Source: Deltaproteobacteria bacterium (GTDB lineage: Bacteria; Desulfobacterota; Binatia; Binatales; Binataceae). Taken from it: 55,774 bases of DNA. Location: NCBI GenBank assembly GCA_021817345.1, contig JAKAVC010000109.1, forward strand, positions 1-55,774, read 5' to 3'. The notes under the pieces were generated by a model. It was not told where the DNA came from. It worked only from the letters and a program-made list of their open reading frames with translations, and did no database searches. This document shows positions 1 through 8,606 of the stretch, piece after piece (position 1 is the first letter of the stretch; every line of letters begins with the position of its first letter). Made by a program: the position numbers and the translations under genes.

Positions 1-50
1 CAACCACAGTACCGCCAGCGTCGACGCCGCGGCGCCGTCGGTTCCTTGAA

Positions 51-728
51 ATGAACGTCGTGGCGCTGACGCTCACCACGCTCCTTCTGGCCGGAAATGT
101 TCGAAGCGCTAGCGCCGACCCACAGCCGTCAAGCCAGTCCTCGCCCGCGCCGCTCACGTGCTGGCCGCAGATGTCGTACGGAGAGCGATGGGCAGGTATC
201 GACGGCGCGGGCGCGGGCGCAATCGCGGGATTGCTCGCGAGCGCCTATCCGTCGATGGCGCAGGGCAGCGGAGGAGGGATGGGAGGCAATTCGCTCGGAT
301 TCGTCGGCGCGGGAGTAATCGTCGGCGCACTTATCGGAGGCGGGCTTGGCTATCTCGCCGCGCGTCAATGGCCCGGCCTGGCGCCGTCCGACACGCCCGA
401 GCAATGTACGCCAGGGAGCCTGCTAAACCCATGCGCCGGGCAACTCGACGTGCAACTGGGTTCTCCCTTCGGCTTCACCGGGCGGGCCCGGCAGTATCGT
501 GCGCGTGCGGGAGTTCCAGCACGAGGGCACGGGACTGCATCTGAACTACCTCGGGATGACCAACGAGCAAATGCCCACTGTCGACCTGCGCTACTGGGTG
601 ACCAGTCTCGGCGCGATTCATCTCCGCCTGCGCTACTTCAATATCAGCGGCACGCGGTTTTTCAGAGGGCCATTTTTCTTCAACGGCACACGGGTGGCTG
701 GCGGTCAAACGATCGACACGAGCCCTGA
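51..728 (+). CDS. N-terminal part of a frame-interrupted outer-membrane protein
   Basis: This is the 5' part of a gene that continues in another frame from about 484. It opens with a signal peptide (about residues 1-22, ending near SASA). A Gly/Ala-rich hydrophobic stretch follows (GAGAGAIAGLLASAYP, then GVIVGALIGGGLGYLA). A Cys-containing segment (EQCTPGSLLNPCAGQLDV) then leads to GSPFGFTG at codons up to about 482. Beyond that point the frame stays open to 728, but the sequence turns Arg-rich and loses all barrel character, while the downstream frame resumes with GGPGSIVRVREF. One extra base in the GC-rich tract 480-490 explains this. The joined product would be about 404 residues. I do not recognise a named family. 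Whether this is a real mutation or a sequence error cannot be told from here. Confidence 0.6.
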   Translation: MNVVALTLTTLLLAGNVRSASADPQPSSQSSPAPLTCWPQMSYGERWAGIDGAGAGAIAGLLASAYPSMAQGSGGGMGGNSLGFVGAGVIVGALIGGGLGYLAARQWPGLAPSDTPEQCTPGSLLNPCAGQLDVQLGSPFGFTGRARQYRARAGVPARGHGTASELPRDDQRANAHCRPALLGDQSRRDSSPPALLQYQRHAVFQRAIFLQRHTGGWRSNDRHEP

Positions 729-1266
729 CCCGGAATGGCTCTCGCTTGGAATTTACTATGAGCGGCGCTTGCGTCCCTGGTATCGGGACTATGAAGACAA
801 CTGGCCCGCGTGGCTTCGGAAATGGGACCTGCGCGCCCGATTCGGGCTTAAGTACACGTACATCAATTTCGTGATGAACGGCGGGCACGCGAAGGCTGTC
901 GCACTTTCGCCGGGCCACGAGACCAAGGAGGACTTCTATCACCAGTCGATGCCGCTGCCGACGATCGGCATGGAAGCCTATCGGCGCATCACCCGCAATT
1001 TCATCTTCCAGGCGTCGTTCGAGGGAAACTGGATAAACCGATGGAACTCGCTGCGCAGCGAGGGTGGGACGGTATGGGCTTCGCAGAACGGATTCGAAGG
1101 CCACGCGCGGCTCATCTACGAAAATCCGCAATATCTCGGAGGAACGCGCCTGATGACGGGAATGTTCGTCTACTATTACAGCCAGCTCGAGGACTCGCAC
1201 GAGGACGGAAACTTTATCCGATGGTCGAGCTTCGGACCCGAGGCCGGTATTGGCTACAGTTTTTGA
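484..1266 (+). CDS. C-terminal beta-barrel part of the same outer-membrane protein
   Basis: This is the 3' part of the interrupted gene that begins at 51. It reads GGPGSIVRVREF and then a long series of alternating hydrophobic/polar strands rich in Tyr, Phe and Trp (for example SLGAIHLRLRYFNI, DLRARFGLKYTYINF, NFIFQASFEG). It ends with GIGYSF, and a terminal Phe is the usual end signal of barrels inserted by the Bam machinery. The first in-frame start codon is GTG at 499, but homologous content clearly extends upstream of it. The likely role is an outer-membrane channel or structural barrel of about 16 strands or fewer; the substrate is unknown. It has no operon partner, since the next gene runs on the opposite strand. 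Confidence 0.65.
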   Translation, partial: GPGSIVRVREFQHEGTGLHLNYLGMTNEQMPTVDLRYWVTSLGAIHLRLRYFNISGTRFFRGPFFFNGTRVAGGQTIDTSPDPEWLSLGIYYERRLRPWYRDYEDNWPAWLRKWDLRARFGLKYTYINFVMNGGHAKAVALSPGHETKEDFYHQSMPLPTIGMEAYRRITRNFIFQASFEGNWINRWNSLRSEGGTVWASQNGFEGHARLIYENPQYLGGTRLMTGMFVYYYSQLEDSHEDGNFIRWSSFGPEAGIGYSF

Positions 1267-1322
1267 ACGTCCGGGATGCGCGGTGATAGGGAGCCGATTG
1301 CGCGGTTACGGGACGGCGCGCG

Positions 1323-1817
1323 TCAATAAGTCATCGTAATCGTAATCCATTGCTCGCCGCCGTGATATTTGAAGCTCGCGTCGGCGAACGAGGGCGGACC
1401 GAACGTGGCGTGTGCGTTATTGGAAAACGCGTAACCCTCGAGCGGCATCCCGAGCGCGTCGCGATCGAACTTGCCGTTTCCGTTTTCGTCGTGGATCACA
1501 ACCATCGCGTAAGTGCCGGGCGGAATGCCCACGAAGTTGCACCAGGCGGCTTCATTCTTTATCGGCGCGTCGATATCGCGGAACGCTTTGGCGTCGTTTT
1601 CGGGAAAATCCGCGGCCGAGTTGTAGAGCGTGCATCCGACCTTGCCGTTGGAATTTCTAAGCCCGACGACATGAACGTGAAGCACCTGCGCCGCCGGCGG
1701 CATTGCAGGTGCGGGCGACGGCGCGGGGCTCGCGGCGGGCGACGGGTTGCCGCCCAACGCGGGAGCCGCGGCCATCAGGATAAGCAGCAGAGCCAGTTTC
1801 GGGAGCGAAAATTTCAT
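1323..1817 (-). CDS. DUF2141 family secreted protein
   Basis: This is a 164-residue exported protein. A signal peptide (MKFSLPKLALLLILMAAAPA) is followed by a Pro/Ala/Ser-rich linker. Then comes a beta-sandwich domain with the usual DUF2141 features: VGLRNSNGKVGCTLYN, a W-C-F turn (AAWCNFVGIPPGTYAM), the calcium-loop-like DENGNGKFDRDALGMP, and EGYAFSNNAHATFGPP. The family is periplasmic or outer-membrane associated and has no assigned reaction. I chose the ATG at 1817 because it begins the signal peptide directly. A TTG at 1859 with an AGGCGGG stretch ahead of it is an alternative that adds 14 residues. It lies downstream of the LLM oxidoreductase on the same strand with about 70 bases between them. 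Confidence 0.8.
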   Translation of the reverse strand: MKFSLPKLALLLILMAAAPALGGNPSPAASPAPSPAPAMPPAAQVLHVHVVGLRNSNGKVGCTLYNSAADFPENDAKAFRDIDAPIKNEAAWCNFVGIPPGTYAMVVIHDENGNGKFDRDALGMPLEGYAFSNNAHATFGPPSFADASFKYHGGEQWITITMTY

Positions 1818-1891
1818 CCCGTGAGAATTCACTTCGCAGCGCATCGGAGGGTCCGTCAAAGACCCGCCTGATGCATCGTCGTATCGCCGAC

Positions 1892-2893
1892 TCAGCCCAG
1901 CATCGCCTGCACCGTCTTCTCGAAAGCGCCGATATCAGGACCCGCGTCTATCTCGACCGGATGCAGGTCAACGCCCGCCGCTTCCTGGGCGGCGAGCCGC
2001 TCGCGCGCGCCCGCGACGTCGCCAACGTAGCCGAGCTCGGAAAGCATCCGCGCCGACACTGCCGCAACGCCCGCCTTCGAGCCGCCGGAATCCCACGCCT
2101 CCCTGATTTTCCGCACCTCGTCGCCGAAGCCGAAGCGGGTCAACTGCTCGGCATAAAAGGTTCCCATCCGCGCCGCGTAAAAAGCGACGGTTCCGGCCTG
2201 CGCGGCGCGCGCCCGCTCGGCGTTGCCGGTCACGACAATGGCGCCGGGCGCTTTGACTTCGACCGACTGCGGATCGCGGCCGGCGGCTTTGGCGATCGCG
2301 CGGAAGTCGGAAATCGCGCGCCCCAGGCCGCTTAGCGGGATCATCACAGGCAACCATCCATCGGCCTTTTGCGCGGTGAACTCGACGCTCTTTGCGTTGA
2401 GCGAGGCGATAAAGATCGGGATGTGCTTTCGGATCGGTTCGAAGCGAAGCGTGAAGCCGCGCGAAAGACGGAACAGCTTGCCCTCGTAGTTGAGCGGCGT
2501 CCCGGCCATCAGCATGTTGATGATATCGACGTACTCCCGAAGCCGGGTGAGCGGCGGATTGAAGTGCACCCCGTGGAAGTGCTCGATGACGTTGGGGCCG
2601 CTGGTTCCGAGGCCGATTATCATGCGTCCGCCGGAGAATTCATCGAGCGTGGCGAAGTGCTGAGCGAGCGCGGCGGGCGAACGCGAATAGCAATTGACGA
2701 TCGAGGTCGCGAGCTGGACCTTGCTGGTGTGCTCGGCGAAGAGCGTGAGCAGGGTGAAAGCGTCGCGCCCCCATGCTTCGGCGACCCAGATTGAATGGAT
2801 GCCCGCCTGGTCGGCGATTCGGGCGCGCTCGATCAGCGATTTGAAGTCGAATCTTCCCTGCCAGTTGATTCCGATCGTGAGTTTGCGCGCCAT
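1892..2893 (-). CDS. LLM class flavin-dependent oxidoreductase
   Basis: This is a 333-residue luciferase-like monooxygenase (bacterial luciferase TIM barrel), probably using F420 or FMN. It starts MARKLTIGINWQG with a good AAAGGAG ribosome site seven bases ahead; a longer reading from 2944 has no such site. Family marks are IADQAGIHSIWVAEAWGRDA, VQLATSIVNCYSRSPAALAQ, SGGRMIIGLGTSGPNVIEHF, PIFIASLNAKSVEFTAQ and a closing GDVAGARERL segment. The AxSIxN...RSP pattern is typical of the F420-dependent methylene-H4MPT reductase-like subgroup, although the substrate cannot be told. It follows the E2 gene on the same strand after about 100 bases and may be co-transcribed with the dehydrogenase complex. 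Confidence 0.88.
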   Translation of the reverse strand: MARKLTIGINWQGRFDFKSLIERARIADQAGIHSIWVAEAWGRDAFTLLTLFAEHTSKVQLATSIVNCYSRSPAALAQHFATLDEFSGGRMIIGLGTSGPNVIEHFHGVHFNPPLTRLREYVDIINMLMAGTPLNYEGKLFRLSRGFTLRFEPIRKHIPIFIASLNAKSVEFTAQKADGWLPVMIPLSGLGRAISDFRAIAKAAGRDPQSVEVKAPGAIVVTGNAERARAAQAGTVAFYAARMGTFYAEQLTRFGFGDEVRKIREAWDSGGSKAGVAAVSARMLSELGYVGDVAGARERLAAQEAAGVDLHPVEIDAGPDIGAFEKTVQAMLG

Positions 2894-2992
2894 AACCGCT
2901 CCTTTGCTTTGAGTCTCGATCGAATGCTCAAGTTTGACTTTCAATTTTACGCAGCCCCGCGCCTGCGCGATGCCGGCGCGTTGAGCGCTTCG

Positions 2993-4645
2993 TCAAGCGC
3001 CCGGCGCAAGCCGCGAGGCGCGAAGGGTAACGGCGATATCGTCGCGAATCATGCGCCGGATGTGGCATCCGCGCTCGGCGACCTCGACCAGATGGCGGAG
3101 CTTTTCATCGTCGATATCGGTTTCAACTTCAAGTGCAACTTCAATTTCGCTGATATGCCCTTTTTCGTTGGCGCGCGCCGCAAGCCGCGTCCGGCCGATA
3201 TTCAATTTGCGCACCTTCGCGCCGACCCGAAGCGACATCAGAAGGCATCCGCCAAGCGCGCCGAGGAAGCTCGTCACCGGATCGAGCGACATGGAATCCT
3301 CGCCGGAAAGCTGCCACGAGCCGGCGCCGTGGCGCACCTCGGTCACCAGGCTCTCGCCGAGCGATTCGACCGTCACCTCGCGCCGGTGCGCGGGCGCCGG
3401 GTTGTCCGGGCGCGCTTGCGGCGCGCCGAGAAAATCCGCCGATTCGAGCAGTTGCCGGACGCCGGTGGTGAAGCGCGAGGCGGTTGCGCCGTCAATCCCG
3501 CGATGGTCGTACGCGACGGCTATATGCATCGCCGGGCGCACCTCGGGGCGGCCGTCCACCGCGAGCACTTCGTCGCGAATCGCGCCGACGAACATCAGCG
3601 CGGCCTGCGGCGCGAAGATAACCGGCGTGCCGTTGTCGACACCGTAGGCGCCGAGGTTCGAGACCGTGAACGTCGCGCCTTCGAGATCCTCGGGACGCAG
3701 ACGCCTGCTCCGTGCCTGCTCGGCGAGCGCCGCAACCCGCGCGCTTAGAGCGGGCGGAGCGAGCAGGTCGGCGCCGTGGACTACCGGCACGACCAGTCCG
3801 TCGGGGGTGTCCACTGCGACGCCAAGATTGACGCGCTCGTAGATGATCATATCGCCGTCGGCGTAACTCGCGTTGACGCGCGGATTGTCCCTGAGCGCGC
3901 GGACCGCGGCGGCAAGGATGATGTCCGTGACGCTGAGTTTGGTTCCGGCGGCGGCAAGAGACTTTCGCGCGGTAAGCGTGCGGCTCATGTCCACGCGGAC
4001 CATCTGGACGAAATGCGGAAGGTTGCGCCAGCTCTCGGTCAGATTGCGCGCGCCGGCCGCCTGGATACGGGTGAGTTTTTCGCGCCGCGACGGGCCCATC
4101 GGCGACGCCGCGGTCAAGGCCGCGGCCGACGCGGGCGGAGCCTCGGCCGCGTGGCGGCTCGCTGCGCCTTCGAGCGCGCGCTTCACGTCGTCCTCGGTAA
4201 CGAGCCCGTCGGGGCCGCTTCCGGCTATCGCGCCGAGGTCGATTCGATGTTCGGCGGCAAGCCGTTTGGCCCGGGGCGACGCCGCGACCCGTTTGCGCGC
4301 GGACGACGGGGCTGCTACCGGTGCCGGCTGCGGTTCGGATTTCGAGGGAGCGGCTGCCGCGGCCTTGGCGCCGTGGGGGGTGGCGAAGTCCGCGGGAACC
4401 GCCTCGCCCTCGGCGGTGATCACGCCGAGCGCGCCGCCGACTGCGACCACCTGTCCCTTGGCGGCGACCATCCTGCCGAGCAGGCCGTCAACCGGAGATT
4501 CAACTTCAACTTGAGCTTTGTCCGTCTCGACGGTGAGGATCGGTTCGCCCTGAGCGACCTTCTCGCCCTCGCGCTTATGCCATTCAACAACGGTGCCCTC
4601 GGTCGTTGCATGGCCGAGTTTGGGCATCTGGATTACGAACGCCAT
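2993..4645 (-). CDS. 2-oxoacid dehydrogenase E2 acyltransferase fused to an OsmC domain
   Basis: The 550-residue protein has four parts. Residues 1-80 are a lipoyl domain with the lipoyl-lysine K43 in VETDKAQVE. Residues 117-160 are an E1/E3-binding domain (ASPRAKRLAAEHRIDL...GLVTEDDV). Residues 185-408 are a catalytic acyltransferase domain with H381 and D385 in DHRGIDGA. Residues 422-546 are an OsmC/YhfA-type domain with both family cysteines, C467 (GALGGCLLMS) and C527 (AERGCHIRRM). Ordinary E2 proteins end near residue 410. E2 transfers the acyl group from lipoamide to CoA. The OsmC part would be a thiol-based peroxidase or acyl/thiol-reactive module. An RBS (GGGAG) precedes the ATG. It is the last of three complex genes (E1 alpha, E1 beta, E2). 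No E3 gene is in the window. Confidence 0.93.
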   Translation of the reverse strand: MAFVIQMPKLGHATTEGTVVEWHKREGEKVAQGEPILTVETDKAQVEVESPVDGLLGRMVAAKGQVVAVGGALGVITAEGEAVPADFATPHGAKAAAAAPSKSEPQPAPVAAPSSARKRVAASPRAKRLAAEHRIDLGAIAGSGPDGLVTEDDVKRALEGAASRHAAEAPPASAAALTAASPMGPSRREKLTRIQAAGARNLTESWRNLPHFVQMVRVDMSRTLTARKSLAAAGTKLSVTDIILAAAVRALRDNPRVNASYADGDMIIYERVNLGVAVDTPDGLVVPVVHGADLLAPPALSARVAALAEQARSRRLRPEDLEGATFTVSNLGAYGVDNGTPVIFAPQAALMFVGAIRDEVLAVDGRPEVRPAMHIAVAYDHRGIDGATASRFTTGVRQLLESADFLGAPQARPDNPAPAHRREVTVESLGESLVTEVRHGAGSWQLSGEDSMSLDPVTSFLGALGGCLLMSLRVGAKVRKLNIGRTRLAARANEKGHISEIEVALEVETDIDDEKLRHLVEVAERGCHIRRMIRDDIAVTLRASRLAPGA

Positions 4646-4686
4646 CGCACTCCCGGGTATTCAGCAGGTAAATGAAGTTCCATGCG

Positions 4687-5661
4687 TCAGGAAAGCAGCT
4701 CGCGGCACGCCTGGTAAATCTTCTCCTCGTTCGGGATAACGAATGCCTCGAGCACCGCCGCGGTCGGAATCGGCACGTCGGGAATCGCGACGCGGCGAAG
4801 CGGGCGGTCGAGGTATTCGAGCGCGTTCTCCATCAGCATCGCGCCGATCTCCGCGCCGACACCGAGCGTCTTGTAGCTTTCCTCGGCGACCACGATCTTG
4901 CCGGTTTTCTTGACGGATTCGATGATGGTCTCGCGATCGAACGGGACCAGCGAGCGCGGGTCGATAACCTCGACGCTATGGCCTTCGCCAGCGAGCCGCT
5001 CGGCGACCTTGAGCGCCTTCGGCACCATCGCGGAGATTGCAACGAGTGTAAGGTCGTCGCCCTCGCGCGCGATGGACGCCTTGCCGAGCGGGACCATGAA
5101 GTCCTCGCCCTCGGGTACCTCGCCGCGGGTCGCATAGAGCAGCTTGTGCTCGAAATAAAGAACCGGATTATCGTCGCGAATCGCCGACTTGAGAAGTCCC
5201 TTCGCGTCGGCGGGGTTCGAGGGCGAAACGATCTTGAGTCCCGGGGCGTGCATGAAAAACGCCTCGGGACATTGGCCGTGTTCGGGACCGGTGGCTGTCG
5301 CGCCGGACGGGCATCGCACTACCAGCGGAATCCTGTACGCGCCGCCATGTCCGTAGCGCCACATCCCGGCCTTAAGCACGACTTCGTCGCCCGCGGTGAA
5401 GAGAAAATCCGCGAACTGGAGTTCGACGATGGGCCTCAGGCCGGTCAGGGCCGCGCCGACGCCGCCTCCCACCAGCGCGTTTTCCGAGATCGGCGTGTCG
5501 AACACGCGCTCGTCGCCGAACATGTCCTTAAGGCCGGCGGTGATCCGGAAGATACCGCCGAAATTGGCAACGTCCTCGCCGTAGAGAATTACCGAAGGAT
5601 CGCGCCGCATCTCCTCGACGAGCGCCTGCTTTATCGCCTCAGCGTAAGTAATCGTTGGCAT
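4687..5661 (-). CDS. 2-oxoacid (pyruvate/acetoin-type) dehydrogenase E1 beta subunit
   Basis: This is a 324-residue transketolase-type beta chain of the thiamine-diphosphate E1 component. It pairs with the alpha subunit encoded just upstream (32-base gap) to decarboxylate a 2-oxoacid and load lipoamide on E2. Diagnostic stretches are ITYAEAIKQALVEEM, LYGEDVANFGGIFRIT, RVFDTPISENALVGGGVGAA, ELQFADFLFTAGDEV, RCPSGATATGPEHGQCPEAF, GLKIVSPSNPADAKGLL and a C-terminal binding domain (VEVIDPRSLVPFDRETI). The length is normal for the family. The sequence fits the pyruvate/acetoin/branched-chain group; I cannot fix the substrate. The gene has no strong ribosome site, which suggests translational coupling to the alpha gene. 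Confidence 0.93.
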   Translation of the reverse strand: MPTITYAEAIKQALVEEMRRDPSVILYGEDVANFGGIFRITAGLKDMFGDERVFDTPISENALVGGGVGAALTGLRPIVELQFADFLFTAGDEVVLKAGMWRYGHGGAYRIPLVVRCPSGATATGPEHGQCPEAFFMHAPGLKIVSPSNPADAKGLLKSAIRDDNPVLYFEHKLLYATRGEVPEGEDFMVPLGKASIAREGDDLTLVAISAMVPKALKVAERLAGEGHSVEVIDPRSLVPFDRETIIESVKKTGKIVVAEESYKTLGVGAEIGAMLMENALEYLDRPLRRVAIPDVPIPTAAVLEAFVIPNEEKIYQACRELLS

Positions 5662-5693
5662 CGCGTATCAACCGTCTCGCTTTGTTTTTTGGG

Positions 5694-6662
5694 TCAGCCG
5701 GCCGTGGATTCGGAGAAGACGTCTTCCAGCGCGGTCTCGGGTTTCGGGAATGGCTGGCTGCGCATGAACTCGACTGCCTTGTCGATCGTCGCACGCGCCT
5801 CGGCCTCGAATTCGGCCCTGCTCTCGTCGGTGAGCACCTTCTCGTCCAGGAGTTTCCGCTCGAAGCGCGGCAGCGGATCGCGCCGCCAATGCTTCTGGAC
5901 TTCCTCGCGCGAGCGGTAATTCTCGGGATCGCCGACCCAGTGGCCCCAGAGCCTGTACGTCTTGCACTCGACGAGCGAGGGGCCGAGGCCTTTCCTTGCG
6001 CGATCAACGGCTTCCTTGACCGCCGCGTACACCGCCTCGGGATCGTTGCCGTCAACGGTCTTGCCCGGGATGTTGTAGCCGGCGGCGCGCGCCGAGATAT
6101 CCTTGACCGCGGTCGATCTCTCCGTAGGCATCGAAACCGCCCATCCGTTGTTCTCGCAAATGAACACGACCGGGAGTTTGCGGACCGCGCTCAGGTTGAC
6201 CGCCTCGTGGAAGGTGCCGCGATTCGAGGTGCCGTCGCCGAAGAAGCACAGCACCACCTTGTCCTCGCCCTTGACCTTGATCGAAATCCCCGCGCCGGCT
6301 GCGATTGGGAAGCATCCGCCGAGCGTGCCGCTTTCGCCGAGCACGCCGAGCTTCGGATATACGACCCGCATGACGCCGCCCTTGCCGCGATTTGTGCCGC
6401 CTTCCTTGCCGGCGAGATCGCAGAGAATTTTTTCGATCGGGATTCCGCGCGCAACCCAGTAGGCGACGCCGCGATGGGCGTAAAGCAGGTAATCGTCGGG
6501 GCGCATCGTCGCGATCGCGGCGCATTGCAGGGCCTCCTGGCCAACGCCCGCGTGCATGAAGCCGCCGACCTGTCCGGCCTTGATCAACTCCGCGATCCGC
6601 TCCTCGAGTCTGCGGCTGAGAAGCATCTTGCGGTAGATATCGAGTTTGAGCTTGTTGTCCAT
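5694..6662 (-). CDS. 2-oxoacid (pyruvate/acetoin-type) dehydrogenase E1 alpha subunit
   Basis: This is the 322-residue alpha chain of the E1 component and the first gene of the complex operon. The thiamine-diphosphate motif is complete at residues 142-156 (GDGTSNRGTFHEAVN). Other family marks are RRLEERIAELIKAGQVGGF, YAHRGVAYWVARGIP with the HRG near residue 64, GKGGVMR, FICENNGWAVSMPTERS, VDGNDPEAVYAAVKEAV and the phosphorylation-loop-like YRLWGHWVGDPENYRS. The Gly-Gly-Phe-x-His and acetoin-dehydrogenase-like loops make acetoin, pyruvate or branched-chain 2-oxoacids possible substrates. The complex as seen lacks E3 (dihydrolipoamide dehydrogenase), which must be supplied from elsewhere. Confidence 0.93.
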   Translation of the reverse strand: MDNKLKLDIYRKMLLSRRLEERIAELIKAGQVGGFMHAGVGQEALQCAAIATMRPDDYLLYAHRGVAYWVARGIPIEKILCDLAGKEGGTNRGKGGVMRVVYPKLGVLGESGTLGGCFPIAAGAGISIKVKGEDKVVLCFFGDGTSNRGTFHEAVNLSAVRKLPVVFICENNGWAVSMPTERSTAVKDISARAAGYNIPGKTVDGNDPEAVYAAVKEAVDRARKGLGPSLVECKTYRLWGHWVGDPENYRSREEVQKHWRRDPLPRFERKLLDEKVLTDESRAEFEAEARATIDKAVEFMRSQPFPKPETALEDVFSESTAG

Positions 6663-6892
6663 CGCCTGTCAGTCCTCCGAAACACGGCAAAGCCGCCCGC
6701 GATACCCAAGCGGCACCATACGGGCCCCCGGGGCCAAAGTAACCGAGAACGGCCAGGTTTAACAATCGGAGCGAGTCGCGCAGGCGGCTGCGGCTCGGCG
6801 CGAGCGAAACCGATCGGCCCCGATTCGGTGAACCGCGGAGGTTTGGGAACTTCGCGGCCGGCCATGAGCGCGTCCGACGCCGGCGCGGGCGC

Positions 6893-7648
6893 TCAGCCGT
6901 GCCAGGCGGGATCGAACGCGGCGCGCACGGTTTCCTCCAGCGTTCGGGTCAACGCGGCGCGCTCCGCGCCTTCGGCGGGGATCGGCGGACGAATTTTCAT
7001 CTTCATCCTGCCGCCCGGGATGACCACCATCGCCTTGCGGGGAAAGAAAGCGCCCGAGCCCATTATTGCCATCGGTACGCACGGCAGTTTGGTAGCGATA
7101 GCGATCCACGCGGCGCCCTCGTTGAACGGATGGACCGAATTGTCGTTGAAGCGATGGCCCTCGGCGAAGACGCAAATCGGATAGCTGCCGCGCGCGGCCT
7201 CAAGCGCGCGGCGAATCGACTTTCCCCCGCGCTGGCGGTCGATAACGATATGACCGTTATTGCGCAGCGTGTAGCCGATCAGCGGGATCCGCAGCAGTTC
7301 CTTCTTCGCGACGAAGCGGATGTCGCCAGGCATGAAGGCAAGGATTGCAAAGATGTCGAAGAAGCTCTGATGGTTGGTCACGAGCACGTAGGATTTGAGG
7401 CCGCGAAGATGCTCGAGGCCTTCGATTTCGACCGTTACGCCACAGGTCCGGATAATCAGCCATCCCCAAGCGCGGCTCAGCGCCGAGACCCCGCGATGCA
7501 TTCCGAGCGCGGCGAGCAGCGCCGCCATCAGCGCCATCACGACCGTGTACATCACTGAAAGCACGGTGGCCGCCGCGCCCCACACGAATTTCAGAAGCCG
7601 GACAGGGGCGGCCGGGCGAAGCGGCCGTGCCTCCACATGATTCGCCAT
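6893..7648 (-). CDS. plsC: 1-acyl-sn-glycerol-3-phosphate acyltransferase
   Basis: This 251-residue inner-membrane acyltransferase makes phosphatidic acid from lysophosphatidic acid. It has one or two N-terminal membrane helices (about residues 20-50, VWGAAATVLSVMYTVVMALMAAL). The family blocks follow: NHQSFFDIF (HX4D), IPLIGYTLRNNGHIVIDRQRGG, and a third block reading VFAEGHRFND where most members have EGTR. The last block is KLPCVPMAIMGSG. The His for Thr change in the third block is unusual but the Glu-Gly and Arg are kept. The start at 7648 gives a normal PlsC N-terminus; reading further upstream adds 82 low-quality residues. It stands alone on the minus strand, about 230 bases ahead of the E1 alpha gene. 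Confidence 0.88.
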   Translation of the reverse strand: MANHVEARPLRPAAPVRLLKFVWGAAATVLSVMYTVVMALMAALLAALGMHRGVSALSRAWGWLIIRTCGVTVEIEGLEHLRGLKSYVLVTNHQSFFDIFAILAFMPGDIRFVAKKELLRIPLIGYTLRNNGHIVIDRQRGGKSIRRALEAARGSYPICVFAEGHRFNDNSVHPFNEGAAWIAIATKLPCVPMAIMGSGAFFPRKAMVVIPGGRMKMKIRPPIPAEGAERAALTRTLEETVRAAFDPAWHG

Positions 7649-7809
7649 CGCGCCCCAATTTGGCGACACTCGCGCTCGATGGCAAGGTCCGCGCGGGGCC
7701 GCGTTGACAGTCCCGGCGCCGATTGTTAAACGCAAATCATCCGCGCGGCTTGCGGGTCGCGATCGGGTGTAAAGCACACCCCGGGGGTGAGACTGTTTTT
7801 CAGGGAGTA

Positions 7810-8403
7810 GTGCCCCGTATCCCGTCGAAGCGGCCTTTTCCGGTCCGTTGCCTCCGCCCCGGCCGTATCGAGCGGACGGCGCCCGCCGCGACAAGCGGTG
7901 CGTGTGGCGCGATTTCCGCCACGTTGCTCGCGCTCGCCCTCCTCGCGTCGGCGGCTTATGGCGCGTCGCATCCGGAGACCCGTCTTACCGCGGAAACCTC
8001 ATGCCGCGAGATTCGGGCCGCGTTGAGCGCGCTTGCCAAAGCCGAGCGCGAGCAGGCACTCGCGCTGCATCTGATGGCCGACGGAAAACCGACCCCGGTA
8101 GTCGAGGCGCGCTTGACTGAATTGCAGGTGCGGACGTCGGCGCTCCGGGCGATTCTGCGCAAGGTGCGCGACAAGGGCCCCGCCGATGACCCGCAGGTCC
8201 AGCGATGCGTCGCACTCGGCTTCCGCTCGCTGTTCGAGGCCGAGACGCTCAGCAACGAAATCGAGCAGGTGGTAATCGCATCCGGAGGGCCACTGACCGC
8301 GCCGCTGCGGGCGGGCGAATCCAACTGGGCCAAATTCCCGGGCGGAAAGCTCCCCGGGCCGCTCGAGCCCGCCGCCGCGCCGTCGCGCGCGGCAACGCGA
8401 TAG
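7810..8403 (+). CDS. Hypothetical secreted helical protein
   Basis: This is a protein of about 197 residues that I do not recognise. From a GTG at 7810 (AGGGA just ahead of it) it has a basic lead, then a hydrophobic export segment (ISATLLALALLASAAYGAS). The mature part is mostly helical (CREIRAALSALAKAEREQAL, RLTELQVRTSALRAILRKVR, SLFEAETLSNEIEQVVI) with two cysteines and a Pro/Ala-rich tail. The export segment and amphipathic helices make this frame more credible than the overlapping minus-strand frames. The start is uncertain: a TTG at 7723 in the same frame would add 29 residues, and the real start may be closer to the hydrophobic segment. Confidence 0.5.
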   Translation: MPRIPSKRPFPVRCLRPGRIERTAPAATSGACGAISATLLALALLASAAYGASHPETRLTAETSCREIRAALSALAKAEREQALALHLMADGKPTPVVEARLTELQVRTSALRAILRKVRDKGPADDPQVQRCVALGFRSLFEAETLSNEIEQVVIASGGPLTAPLRAGESNWAKFPGGKLPGPLEPAAAPSRAATR

Positions 8404-8606
8404 ACGTCGCCGCGGTTTGGACGGTTTCCTTCCCGGCTCTGCCAAATGACGCGATTTTTCACTCAGCTTGCAGGGTTACGTGGCCCGGTGTAACGTCTCG
8501 AATTGAAGCTGGGTATCCGCCGCGGTGCGAACGCCAGCTTCATCCCTTTTTTGGGGCCATGAAGGTCGCCCGAACAGGTGGCGACTGGTGGTGATGGGAG
8601 GCTTCG

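Noticed and set aside
475-1200. Long minus-strand open frame opposite the barrel gene
   Set aside because: It mirrors the plus-strand barrel strands and has an Arg/His/Glu-rich composition without any motif; GC-rich DNA gives such shadows.
2795-3748. Plus-strand open frame of 317 codons opposite the E2 gene
   Set aside because: It lies opposite a gene with complete family motifs and has no recognisable domain.
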